Positions 1-5,329 of a stretch of 9,818 nt of DNA are shown in pieces. This DNA comes from Candidatus Aenigmatarchaeota archaeon. GTDB lineage: Archaea > EX4484-52 > B79-G9. The stretch is from positions 1 to 9,818 of the forward strand of contig JAGLIP010000019.1 of assembly GCA_023142905.1 (NCBI GenBank). The letters run 5' to 3'. Numbering within the stretch: the stretch's first letter is position 1; every line of letters starts with the position of its first letter. The notes under the pieces were generated by a model. The model did not search any database, was not told where the DNA came from, and saw only the letters and a list, made by a program, of their open reading frames with translations. Made by a program: the position numbers and the translations under genes.

Positions 1-1121
1 TCAAAGCAGGCGCAAGACTTTCTCAAGTGGCTAATGGTATTGACAAAACTTATTGGTTGGATATTACTGTGTTTGATTTAACGATAGAAGAGAATGCCGC
101 TATCGATGTCTCAGGCAAAGGCTATTCAGGAGGCAATGGTCCCGGTGCCGATGGCGGCTTAACATATGGGAACCTTACAGACCCTAATGATTTGGGATCG
201 GGCGGCGGGAGCGCTGCATGCTGTTCGGGCAGCGGAGGCAGTTATGGCGGTGTCGGGGGCGGAGGCGGTTGTAACGGCGCTTGCGGAGGCCCCACAGGCG
301 GAAGCGGAGGAGGAATTATCAGATTAAATATTTTCGGAACATTAACAAACAACGGCTCAATATTGGCGAATGGCGCCAATGGCGGAGGCGGCATTAATAG
401 CGCCGCAGGCGGAGGCAGCGGCGGAACAGTTTACTTGTATGTGGGAACATTGGCAGGCAACGGCTCAATAACATCTAATGGCGGCAACGGCGGCAGCGCC
501 CAAACAACCGCGGGCGCAGGCGGCGGAGGCAGAATCGCAATTTATTATACGGTCAAGACATTCAACGGAGCAATCAACGCTTACGGAGGAAGCGGAAATC
601 AAAACGGCGGCGCAGGAACTATTTATTTGAAAACATTTGTGGATTCATATCCTGCAGAGGTGAATGTTTCGGTTGCAGAAAATAGTATTTATGAGGGTTC
701 GGGAATGTTAACAACTTCTGTTTTGATGTCTTCGTTTGTCTCTGAGATAAACACTTATATTTCTACATGTGTTGAAAGTGTTCCCGGCTACTGCGATGTT
801 CCTCTTGAATTCGAGTTTTCTGATGCAGGAAACCTATCGGTAAGCGGGCTTTCTGTGATGTATGAGCAGGAAGGCACAAAAGCGCGAGCAATGATTTCAA
901 GCGAAGGATTGGAAGATACAACATTAAAGAACTTTTGGTTCGCATCCAAAACAGGCGAAGTTTGTATGCTTAATTCTTATGATATTTTTCTCGAGGTCGG
1001 TGATGACTACATCGGTGAGAATGTGTCGTGCAGTATGTCATGCAATGAATTTGTAGTGGTTCGTGCTCTCACCGCTTGTGGCTCGTCGACTGAGTTTAAA
1101 GGGATACCTCTTGGGTGCTGA
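1..1121 (+). CDS. Gly-rich repeat surface protein, 3' part (5' end outside window)
   Basis: The frame is open from the window edge (first full codon at 3) to TGA at 1119-1121, about 372 codons. A GTG at 27 is an in-frame Val, not a convincing start, because coding continues upstream of it. Codons 78-635 encode Gly/Asn/Ser/Ala-rich loops alternating with short beta strands such as TVYLYV and RIAIYY, the pattern of a right-handed beta-helix or adhesin stack. Two units are exactly 36 residues long. The next part (from about 640) is non-repetitive and resembles beta-sandwich modules with two Cys (STC..., GYC) followed by VPLEF and a Leu-Ser-Val-Ser strand. The C-terminal third holds seven Cys, and the Gly-rich part four more. 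There is no C-terminal membrane anchor or recognisable sorting signal. It is probably extracellular and structural or adhesive, by inference from composition; the exact family is not assigned. It ends 15 bp before the stop of convergent flpA. Confidence 0.75.
   Translation, partial: KAGARLSQVANGIDKTYWLDITVFDLTIEENAAIDVSGKGYSGGNGPGADGGLTYGNLTDPNDLGSGGGSAACCSGSGGSYGGVGGGGGCNGACGGPTGGSGGGIIRLNIFGTLTNNGSILANGANGGGGINSAAGGGSGGTVYLYVGTLAGNGSITSNGGNGGSAQTTAGAGGGGRIAIYYTVKTFNGAINAYGGSGNQNGGAGTIYLKTFVDSYPAEVNVSVAENSIYEGSGMLTTSVLMSSFVSEINTYISTCVESVPGYCDVPLEFEFSDAGNLSVSGLSVMYEQEGTKARAMISSEGLEDTTLKNFWFASKTGEVCMLNSYDIFLEVGDDYIGENVSCSMSCNEFVVVRALTACGSSTEFKGIPLGC
78..635 (+). repeat. Gly-loop beta-strand repeats, 36-residue unit
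   Basis: Inside the left surface gene, each unit runs as a short strand with NGSI or NGAI, then SNGGNGG-like glycines, a variable AGGG loop, and a closing strand with alternating hydrophobics. Units at 342-449 and 450-557 are both exactly 108 nt. The preceding unit (78-341) has a much expanded loop containing CC and GCNGAC. The last unit (558 to about 635) is short. GGC/GGA codons make this stretch visibly GC-richer than the rest of the window. Confidence 0.75.
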
Positions 1122-1136
1122 AGTTAGTAACCTGCA

Positions 1137-1787
1137 TTATCGTAATTTTCCGACAAAGAAAATGTGGTCTTTTTCTAATGGGTTTAGGTTTATTGCATCG
1201 GTTATTGTGAAATATTTTTCAAGTTTTTTTCGCTCTTGGGCAAAAATCTCGTTTGGGTTTACTGCAACATTTATGCTTCGGGCCTTTACTGCAATCATGA
1301 TTGAGCCACCTTTTTTTAAAAATATTTTTGCGTTCCTTATAAGTATGTCTGTCTGATCCGGTTGGGCTACATCTTCATAGATCATATCTACTTTTTCGAT
1401 TCTATTTGCCCAGTTTTCAGGGGTTCTTGCATCTCCTAATATTGGTACGATATTTTTTCTTTTTTTTGTCATCGGAACTAAGTCCCTTACTGATCTGGGT
1501 GAGAATTCAACACCGTATATGACGCCGTCATTGCCTATTATGTCTGAAATATGGGATGCAGTTGTTCCTGTGGATATTCCAAGATAAAGAATTTTCATTC
1601 CTTTGAAAATCGGGACATTGCGAAGGCCTTTGTAGATGGCGGCTCCAAGTTTTGATTTTGTCGGGTCCCAGACACGGTATTCATCCTTGCCTTTGCGGAT
1701 TATTCGTTCATCATAGTATTTTTTGCCAGGTGTTGCATTTTTTGTGCAGTAATCTTTTCCGAATTGGGATACGCCTATAACTGTCAT
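1137..1787 (-). CDS. flpA: Fibrillarin-like rRNA/tRNA 2'-O-methyltransferase
   Basis: This is the SAM-dependent methyltransferase of the archaeal C/D box sRNP. It adds 2'-O-methyl groups to rRNA and tRNA sites chosen by guide RNA, together with Nop5 and L7Ae. Family motifs run in order (216-residue numbering): WDPTKSKLGAAI at 40-51, SAM loop LGISTGTT at 69-76, VEFSPRSVR at 93-101, GDARTPENW at 118-126, EDVAQPDQ at 138-145, VKARS at 167-171 and a late His208. Lys46, Asp139, Lys168 and His208 fit the K-D-K-H set expected for the active site. Length is normal for archaeal fibrillarin (about 215-230). I chose ATG at 1787 over GTG at 1796 because that GTG lies in a Shine-Dalgarno-like AAGTGAT four bases before the ATG. 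It follows nop5 by 9 bp and is surely co-transcribed with it. No obvious T-tract terminator is seen on this strand. Confidence 0.97.
   Translation of the reverse strand: MTVIGVSQFGKDYCTKNATPGKKYYDERIIRKGKDEYRVWDPTKSKLGAAIYKGLRNVPIFKGMKILYLGISTGTTASHISDIIGNDGVIYGVEFSPRSVRDLVPMTKKRKNIVPILGDARTPENWANRIEKVDMIYEDVAQPDQTDILIRNAKIFLKKGGSIMIAVKARSINVAVNPNEIFAQERKKLEKYFTITDAINLNPLEKDHIFFVGKLR
1224..1317 (+). terminator. T-tracts likely ending left surface gene, inside antisense flpA
   Basis: Two runs of seven T (1224-1230 and 1311-1317) lie on the + strand just past the surface gene's stop. Archaeal RNA polymerase commonly stops at U-tracts. The 15-bp gap to flpA holds no T-tract, so termination would have to occur within the antisense 3' end of flpA. 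These T-runs are also Lys/Phe codons of flpA, so their role in termination is inference. Confidence 0.35.
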
Positions 1788-1796
1788 GAATATCAC

Positions 1797-2948
1797 TTAT
1801 CGTCTTTTACGGCCATAATTTTTTTTGCCGAATGGTTTTTTGCTTTTATCAAATTTTTTGCCTTTTTTCTGGGAAAATGGCTTTCCTTCTCTTTTTTTTG
1901 TCATCTCTTTTTTAAGTATTTCTTCAATATCATTTTTGTATTTTTTGCCTAAATCGCTTTTATTTTTGTAAAAGTCCATTTTTGCGGCAATGGATAATTT
2001 TGATGCGAGTGTTCTTGCGATTTTTCCGCGGGATTGGTTTGGTGCCCGTTGTATGAATGAGCTTTGAAATATAAGGCCGTGTTTTGGGCTTGTGCCAGCA
2101 CCTTTAAGAAAGCGAAAAAGCGCTTTTTCAGCACCAAGAATCTGTATGGTTGAGCTTGGGAAACCTGCAAGCTTTTCTAGGGTTCCTGCATGCGCTATAA
2201 GCCTCGATACAAGTAATCCGCCGACAATGTCTGTCATGTTCGGGGCCACAATACTTGCTTTTTTTTCTATGTATTTTTCAAGCTCTTTTTTTTCATCAAT
2301 AAGAATAATTATTTTTTTTGCGTATTTCTTTATTTCTTCCAAATCTTCGTTTTTCAGGTTTACACCCATTGATTCGTCTACGACTATGCCTTTTACATCG
2401 GTTCTAAAGAGTGTTTCTGAAACATATTTTGCCAGATTTTCGTTGTTGCTTGTCAATTCTACAAGTTCCGGGAAATAATATCCATACCATTCACGAAGTC
2501 GCATAGCCATTGTGTTTACCTGTTTTGCAAGCTCGTCTGTTGTGTTTATTGCCTGCAAGATTAGCTTGTCTTCACCAACGGAATTTCGCATTTTTCGGAC
2601 AGTCAATTCTGTGCTTGTTTCATGAATTATGTTTAGAAGTTCGTTTTTATCCTTTAGTATATTTTCTTTTCTGGCAATATCAAACATATTCCCTCGCAGG
2701 TAATCACCTGCAGGATTTGGGAATTCGTGTTCGTATCCTTCTTTTTTTGTTTCAAAAATTATTTTTTCTTTTGTCTTGATTTGGTTTAATAGTTTTTTTT
2801 CAGAATCAGATATTGCTTTTTTTTCAGAATCTTCAAGCTCATCTGCCCTTTTTTTAGCGTCATTTTTAAATGAAACGAAACTTATTGGATTTCTTTGTTC
2901 ATTTACAGCTATTGCGCCTATAGGGGATGAGGCTATGTAGATTATCAT
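1797..2948 (-). CDS. nop5: Nop5 (Nop56/58-like) C/D box sRNP scaffold protein
   Basis: Nop5 bridges L7Ae-bound guide RNA to fibrillarin and dimerises through a coiled coil. Seen here (383-residue numbering): a short N-terminal fibrillarin-binding domain beginning MIIYIASSPIGAIAV, a helical NOSIC-type region around 127-162 (ending LREWYGYYFPEL), charged coiled coil to about 232, and the RNA-binding Nop domain at about 234-330 with VAPNMTDIVGGLL, GAEKALFRFLK at 272-282 and PKHGLIFQ. A Lys/Arg-rich tail (about 350-383) is typical. ATG at 2957 is possible, but the TATA-like TTTAAATA lies about 26 bases before ATG 2948, which fits a leaderless message starting at 2948 and matches the usual N-terminus. 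It is first in the operon with flpA. Coding strand is A-rich, with many AAA Lys codons. Confidence 0.96.
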   Translation of the reverse strand: MIIYIASSPIGAIAVNEQRNPISFVSFKNDAKKRADELEDSEKKAISDSEKKLLNQIKTKEKIIFETKKEGYEHEFPNPAGDYLRGNMFDIARKENILKDKNELLNIIHETSTELTVRKMRNSVGEDKLILQAINTTDELAKQVNTMAMRLREWYGYYFPELVELTSNNENLAKYVSETLFRTDVKGIVVDESMGVNLKNEDLEEIKKYAKKIIILIDEKKELEKYIEKKASIVAPNMTDIVGGLLVSRLIAHAGTLEKLAGFPSSTIQILGAEKALFRFLKGAGTSPKHGLIFQSSFIQRAPNQSRGKIARTLASKLSIAAKMDFYKNKSDLGKKYKNDIEEILKKEMTKKREGKPFSQKKGKKFDKSKKPFGKKNYGRKRR

Positions 2949-2969
2949 GTGTATCATTATTGTGCGTTA

Positions 2970-2977
2970 TATTTAAA
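2970..2977 (-). promoter_or_regulatory. TATA box of nop5-flpA operon
   Basis: Read on the - strand, TTTAAATA is centred about 25-26 bases upstream of ATG 2948. That is the usual archaeal TATA-to-start-site distance, and it implies a leaderless transcript. The rest of the 2958-3097 gap between nop5 and S17e holds only the second promoter and T-rich sequence. Confidence 0.55.
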
Positions 2978-3046
2978 ATGTTGCCGTTATTGTTGTATTT
3001 TTTCGCCTTCATTTTAGAATGAATTGTTTTTTTCTTTATCCACAAG

Positions 3047-3056
3047 CTTTTTAAAA
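3047..3056 (+). promoter_or_regulatory. TATA box of rps17e
   Basis: CTTTTTAAAA is an archaeal TATA-like element centred about 46 bases before the S17e ATG. It would place the transcript start near 3078, leaving a roughly 20-base leader that holds AAAGGT (3085-3090) as a weak ribosome binding site 7 bases before ATG. Confidence 0.5.
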
Positions 3057-3097
3057 CTAACCTGCGATAGTTTGTTAGAATATTAAAGGTTTTACAT

Positions 3098-3289
3098 ATG
3101 GGAAGAATAAAAACACGGGTTATAAAATCAAACGCGAAAGAATTGCTTAGCATTTGCCCTGAAAAATTCGGAAATGATTTTGAAACAAATAAAGCAACGC
3201 TGAAAGAATTAGATGTTGTAGAAAGTTATCATATACGAAACAAGATTGCCGGTTATGTGACTAGTCTTGTTAAAAGAAAAGAGTTCTGA
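3098..3289 (+). CDS. rps17e: Small ribosomal subunit protein eS17 (S17e)
   Basis: This 63-residue protein is a component of the small ribosomal subunit found in archaea and eukaryotes but not bacteria. The sequence shows the family pattern end to end: MGRIKTRVIKSNAKELL at the N-terminus, the PEKFGNDFETNK segment, and a C-terminal helix with HIRNKIAGYVTSLVKRK. Length matches archaeal members (about 60-67). ATG is preceded by AAAGGT at 7 bases. It stands alone, not in a ribosomal operon, divergent from nop5 and convergent with the isomerase gene. A T-rich stretch follows. Confidence 0.96.
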   Translation: MGRIKTRVIKSNAKELLSICPEKFGNDFETNKATLKELDVVESYHIRNKIAGYVTSLVKRKEF

Positions 3290-3295
3290 ATTATC

Positions 3296-3325
3296 TTTTT
3301 TAATGATAACTTTACTTGATTTTTT
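3296..3325 (+). terminator. T-tract terminator after rps17e
   Basis: Two six-T runs (3296-3301 and 3320-3325) lie in the 37-bp gap between the S17e stop and the convergent isomerase stop. They fit U-tract termination of the + strand gene. For the isomerase on the - strand, the nearest T-rich exit is the complement of TAAAAGAAAAGAG around 3271-3283, inside the end of S17e. Confidence 0.5.
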
Positions 3326-3326
3326 C

Positions 3327-4457
3327 TTAACGATACATCGCAGATTTAACTGTCGTGCGCAGCAACTCAAGAGTTTCCCTGTTTGCGTATTCTTTTGTAT
3401 CTATTCCTCTTTCTAAAAGCCATTCGCGCGTTTTTCCAGTAATTACGATATCTTTTTTCTTTAATTCATCAATGTTTTTTGCTCCGATAAGAAACATAGC
3501 GATTTTAAGTTCTTTTATGATTCTTTCAAGGACTTTTTTTACATCCTTTTTGGATTTTGTCGCGGCATCTAAAAGCGGGAGTGCGAGCCCGGCATAATCT
3601 GCGCCTAAGCAAATAGCTTTTGCGGCATCTGTTCCGGTTCTTATCCCGCCTGATGCGATTATGGGCAGTTTGGTTGTTTTTCTTGTTTCTACAATGGATA
3701 TAGTGGTTGGTATGCCCCAGTTTTTGAATGTATTCCCTATTGCGGGCTTGTCTTTATCGCGGTAGGATTCTACAATACTGAATGATGTTCCCCCAAGACC
3801 TGCGACATCGATTATTGCAACTCCTGATTTTTCAAGCATAAGCGCTATTTCTCTTGAAATGCCGGCACCTGTCTCTTTTACGATTACGGGTTTTCCTAAA
3901 TCCGCACATATTTTTTTAATTGAATTCCGTGCGTTTTTGAAATCGAGGTCACCTTCAGGCTGTGCTGCTTCCTGAAGCGCATTTAAGTGAATTGCAAGCG
4001 CATCTGCGTTGATGTATTTTATGGCTTCTTTTGCATCTTTTATTGTGTATTCGCCTTTTGAGAATTGTACTGCGCCCAAATTTCCTATTAACGGGATTGT
4101 TGGTGCGCAGGAGCGAACATTATATGTTTCCTGCAGTTTTTTGTCTGTTATGGCTGCGCGCTGGGAGCCTACACCCATAGCAAGCCCGAGCTCTTCTGCG
4201 GCGGCTGCAAGGTTCTTGTTTATTTTTTCTGCTTCTTTTGTGCCGCCGGTGATTGCTTCTATCAGAATCGGCGCTTTTATTTTTTTGCCTAAAAACGAGC
4301 ATGCTGTGTCAATATCTGACATATTTGCTTCCGGAAGTGCCTTGTGCACAAAAAATAGGTCATTGAAGCCTGTTTTTGTATCTGATTCTATGCTTTTTTC
4401 AAGACATATTGAAATATGCTCTTTTTTTCTTGTTTCTGTGACTGAATTTTTATTCAT
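3327..4457 (-). CDS. fni: Type 2 isopentenyl-diphosphate delta-isomerase (FMN-dependent)
   Basis: Converts isopentenyl diphosphate to dimethylallyl diphosphate, the starter for archaeal isoprenoid lipids, using reduced FMN and Mg2+ in the cytoplasm. Motifs in order (376-residue numbering): RKKEHI at 10-15, ITGGT at 69-73, GVGSQR at 95-100, LIGNLGAVQ at 123-131, HLNALQEAAQPEGD at 157-170 (the Gln-Pro-Glu region holds the metal/acid residues of the family), VKETGAGIS at 193-201, DVAGLGGTSF at 217-226, NWGIPTT at 246-252 and the FMN-phosphate-binding SGGIRTG at 269-275. Length is in the family range (about 340-370), slightly long. A TTG at 4487 would add 10 residues but sits in the TATA box, so ATG 4457 is the better start. 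No strong ribosome binding site precedes it. Its presence implies a mevalonate-type supply of IPP elsewhere in the genome or from a host. Confidence 0.96.
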   Translation of the reverse strand: MNKNSVTETRKKEHISICLEKSIESDTKTGFNDLFFVHKALPEANMSDIDTACSFLGKKIKAPILIEAITGGTKEAEKINKNLAAAAEELGLAMGVGSQRAAITDKKLQETYNVRSCAPTIPLIGNLGAVQFSKGEYTIKDAKEAIKYINADALAIHLNALQEAAQPEGDLDFKNARNSIKKICADLGKPVIVKETGAGISREIALMLEKSGVAIIDVAGLGGTSFSIVESYRDKDKPAIGNTFKNWGIPTTISIVETRKTTKLPIIASGGIRTGTDAAKAICLGADYAGLALPLLDAATKSKKDVKKVLERIIKELKIAMFLIGAKNIDELKKKDIVITGKTREWLLERGIDTKEYANRETLELLRTTVKSAMYR

Positions 4458-4488
4458 AAAAACATCTGTTTTACTTTTTATCAGCAAA

Positions 4489-4496
4489 ATTTAAAT
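4489..4496. promoter_or_regulatory. Palindromic TATA box shared by fni and the membrane gene
   Basis: ATTTAAAT is a perfect palindrome between the two divergent genes. Counting about 25 bases each way gives start sites near 4518 (+) and 4467 (-). The + site leaves the Shine-Dalgarno inside the message, and the - site leaves a leader of about 10 bases before ATG 4457. Another AT-rich element at 4502-4515 would put the + start site too late to keep the Shine-Dalgarno. Confidence 0.5.
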
Positions 4497-4521
4497 AGAG
4501 GTTATATGCATAAATACATCA

Positions 4522-4529
4522 GAGGTGAT
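4522..4529 (+). promoter_or_regulatory. Perfect archaeal Shine-Dalgarno
   Basis: GAGGTGAT is the full complement of the usual archaeal 16S rRNA 3' end. It lies 5 bases before ATG 4535, fixes that start, and shows that this genome uses strong Shine-Dalgarno sites on leadered messages. Confidence 0.85.
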
Positions 4530-4534
4530 TTGAA

Positions 4535-5173
4535 ATGCTTATAGAACCATTAAGCAGTGCGCTTACAAACCTTATGACTAGTTTTATAACTGGATTTCCA
4601 GGTCTTGTATATGCGCTTTTATGGGTGATTGTCGGTTATGCCATTGGTAAACTTTTGGCATCACTTGTGAATAGAGTCTTGAAAGAGGCTAACATTGACA
4701 GTTATTTGAAGAGTAAGGAGCATGTGAACTTTAAGTTAAGTTCTATATTATCTACAGTTGTAAAGTGGGTAGTATATTTGGTGTTCCTGCAGCAGGCTGC
4801 AACTCTTTTAGGGGTGGCTGTAATAAGTGCGGTAGTAAATGAGATAATTGCATTTGTGCCGGGCATTGTAGGTGCTGTAATAGTACTTCTTGTAAGTTAT
4901 GCAATTGCGATGTATGTAAAGGAAGATGTCATAGGTGACAAGGAACTTTACACAAGCATGTTGGGCAAGGCAGTTTTCTTCCTTGTGCTCTATGTAGGTA
5001 TTGCAACAGCATTGCCGCTTGTATCTATAGATGCAATGCTTATAAACACAATACTTCTTGTGCTTGTAGCATCTGTTGGATTAGGGCTTGCAATAGCGCT
5101 TGGCTGGGGTCTTAAAGACAGCGTAGACGAGCTTGCAAAAGATCAGGTAAAGAAATATCGGTCTAAGAAGTAA
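4535..5173 (+). CDS. Multi-pass membrane protein, conserved-TM-helix (MscS-related) type
   Basis: This 212-residue, strongly hydrophobic protein has about five membrane segments, near residues 22-46, 73-96, 103-128, 144-163 and 169-190. Helix 1 with LVYALLWVIVGYAIGKLL and the final LGLAIALGWGLKDSVDELA resemble the conserved TM-helix repeat (Pfam TM_helix type) found alone or before mechanosensitive channel domains. The MscS beta-domain itself is absent, so channel activity cannot be claimed. The loop after helix 1 (about 47-70) and the C-terminus (KDQVKKYRSKK) are charged, the latter likely cytoplasmic. It is transcribed alone from a strong Shine-Dalgarno, divergent from the lipid-pathway isomerase, with a hairpin terminator after it. 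Its role may be small-solute or pressure response, by family analogy only. Confidence 0.8.
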   Translation: MLIEPLSSALTNLMTSFITGFPGLVYALLWVIVGYAIGKLLASLVNRVLKEANIDSYLKSKEHVNFKLSSILSTVVKWVVYLVFLQQAATLLGVAVISAVVNEIIAFVPGIVGAVIVLLVSYAIAMYVKEDVIGDKELYTSMLGKAVFFLVLYVGIATALPLVSIDAMLINTILLVLVASVGLGLAIALGWGLKDSVDELAKDQVKKYRSKK

Positions 5174-5181
5174 TTTTAGTT

Positions 5182-5213
5182 GGCCTTAGTAAGGCCTTCT
5201 TTTTCTTTTTTTT
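5182..5213 (+). terminator. Hairpin plus T-tract terminator
   Basis: GGCCTT (5182-5187), loop AGT, and AAGGCC (5191-5196) form a perfect 6-bp stem nine bases after the stop of the membrane protein gene. A T-rich tail follows, including eight T at 5206-5213. It looks like an intrinsic terminator of bacterial style, though in archaea the U-tract is probably the active part. The 5174-5329 gap holds otherwise only the promoter region of the next gene. Confidence 0.65.
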
Positions 5214-5270
5214 AATTTTTATTATTTTTTAGTATGATTGATGAGATAAACTAAAACAGCCAACAGAACA

Positions 5271-5278
5271 TATATATA
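5271..5278 (+). promoter_or_regulatory. TATA box of the LamG surface protein gene
   Basis: TATATATA lies centred about 25 bases before a likely transcript start near 5300. This gives a leader of about 30 bases containing AAGGG (5318-5322). A second AT-rich element at 5289-5297 is a weaker alternative. Confidence 0.45.
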
Positions 5279-5317
5279 CTGTTTCCGCATATATTTCTAT
5301 ATTGATATAGTTGCTTT

Positions 5318-5322
5318 AAGGG
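5318..5322 (+). promoter_or_regulatory. Ribosome binding site candidate for the LamG gene
   Basis: AAGGG is 7 bases before TTG 5330 and 10 before TTG 5333, good spacing for either. It is 22 bases from GTG 5345, too far. This favours a TTG start, although GTG 5345 gives the more classical signal peptide beginning Met-Lys-Lys. Confidence 0.4.
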
Positions 5323-5329
5323 TTTTGTC

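Noticed and set aside
1063..1356. 97-codon + strand frame across the surface gene end and flpA
   Set aside because: It is antisense to the conserved C-terminus of fibrillarin; Phe/Ser-rich composition is the mirror of Lys-rich coding.
2250..2300. Long T-runs on the + strand in nop5
   Set aside because: They are AAA-Lys codons of the - strand gene; no hairpin or gene end is nearby.
1764..2779. Several + strand frames (and a - strand frame at 1949-2170) within nop5
   Set aside because: They overlap strongly conserved Nop5 coding and have low-complexity Phe/Leu/Ser composition; no ribosome binding site.
2899..3153. 84-codon - strand frame across the nop5/S17e gap
   Set aside because: It overlaps both conserved genes and both promoters; composition is random.
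4009..4494. 161-codon + strand frame opposite the isomerase
   Set aside because: The - strand shows all type 2 isomerase motifs; the + frame is its shadow.
5235..5329. Possible C/D box guide RNA starting at TTGATGA in the gap before the LamG gene, tempting because nop5 and flpA are nearby
   Set aside because: The C box is imperfect and no CTGA D box follows in the gap; the region is better explained as promoter and leader.
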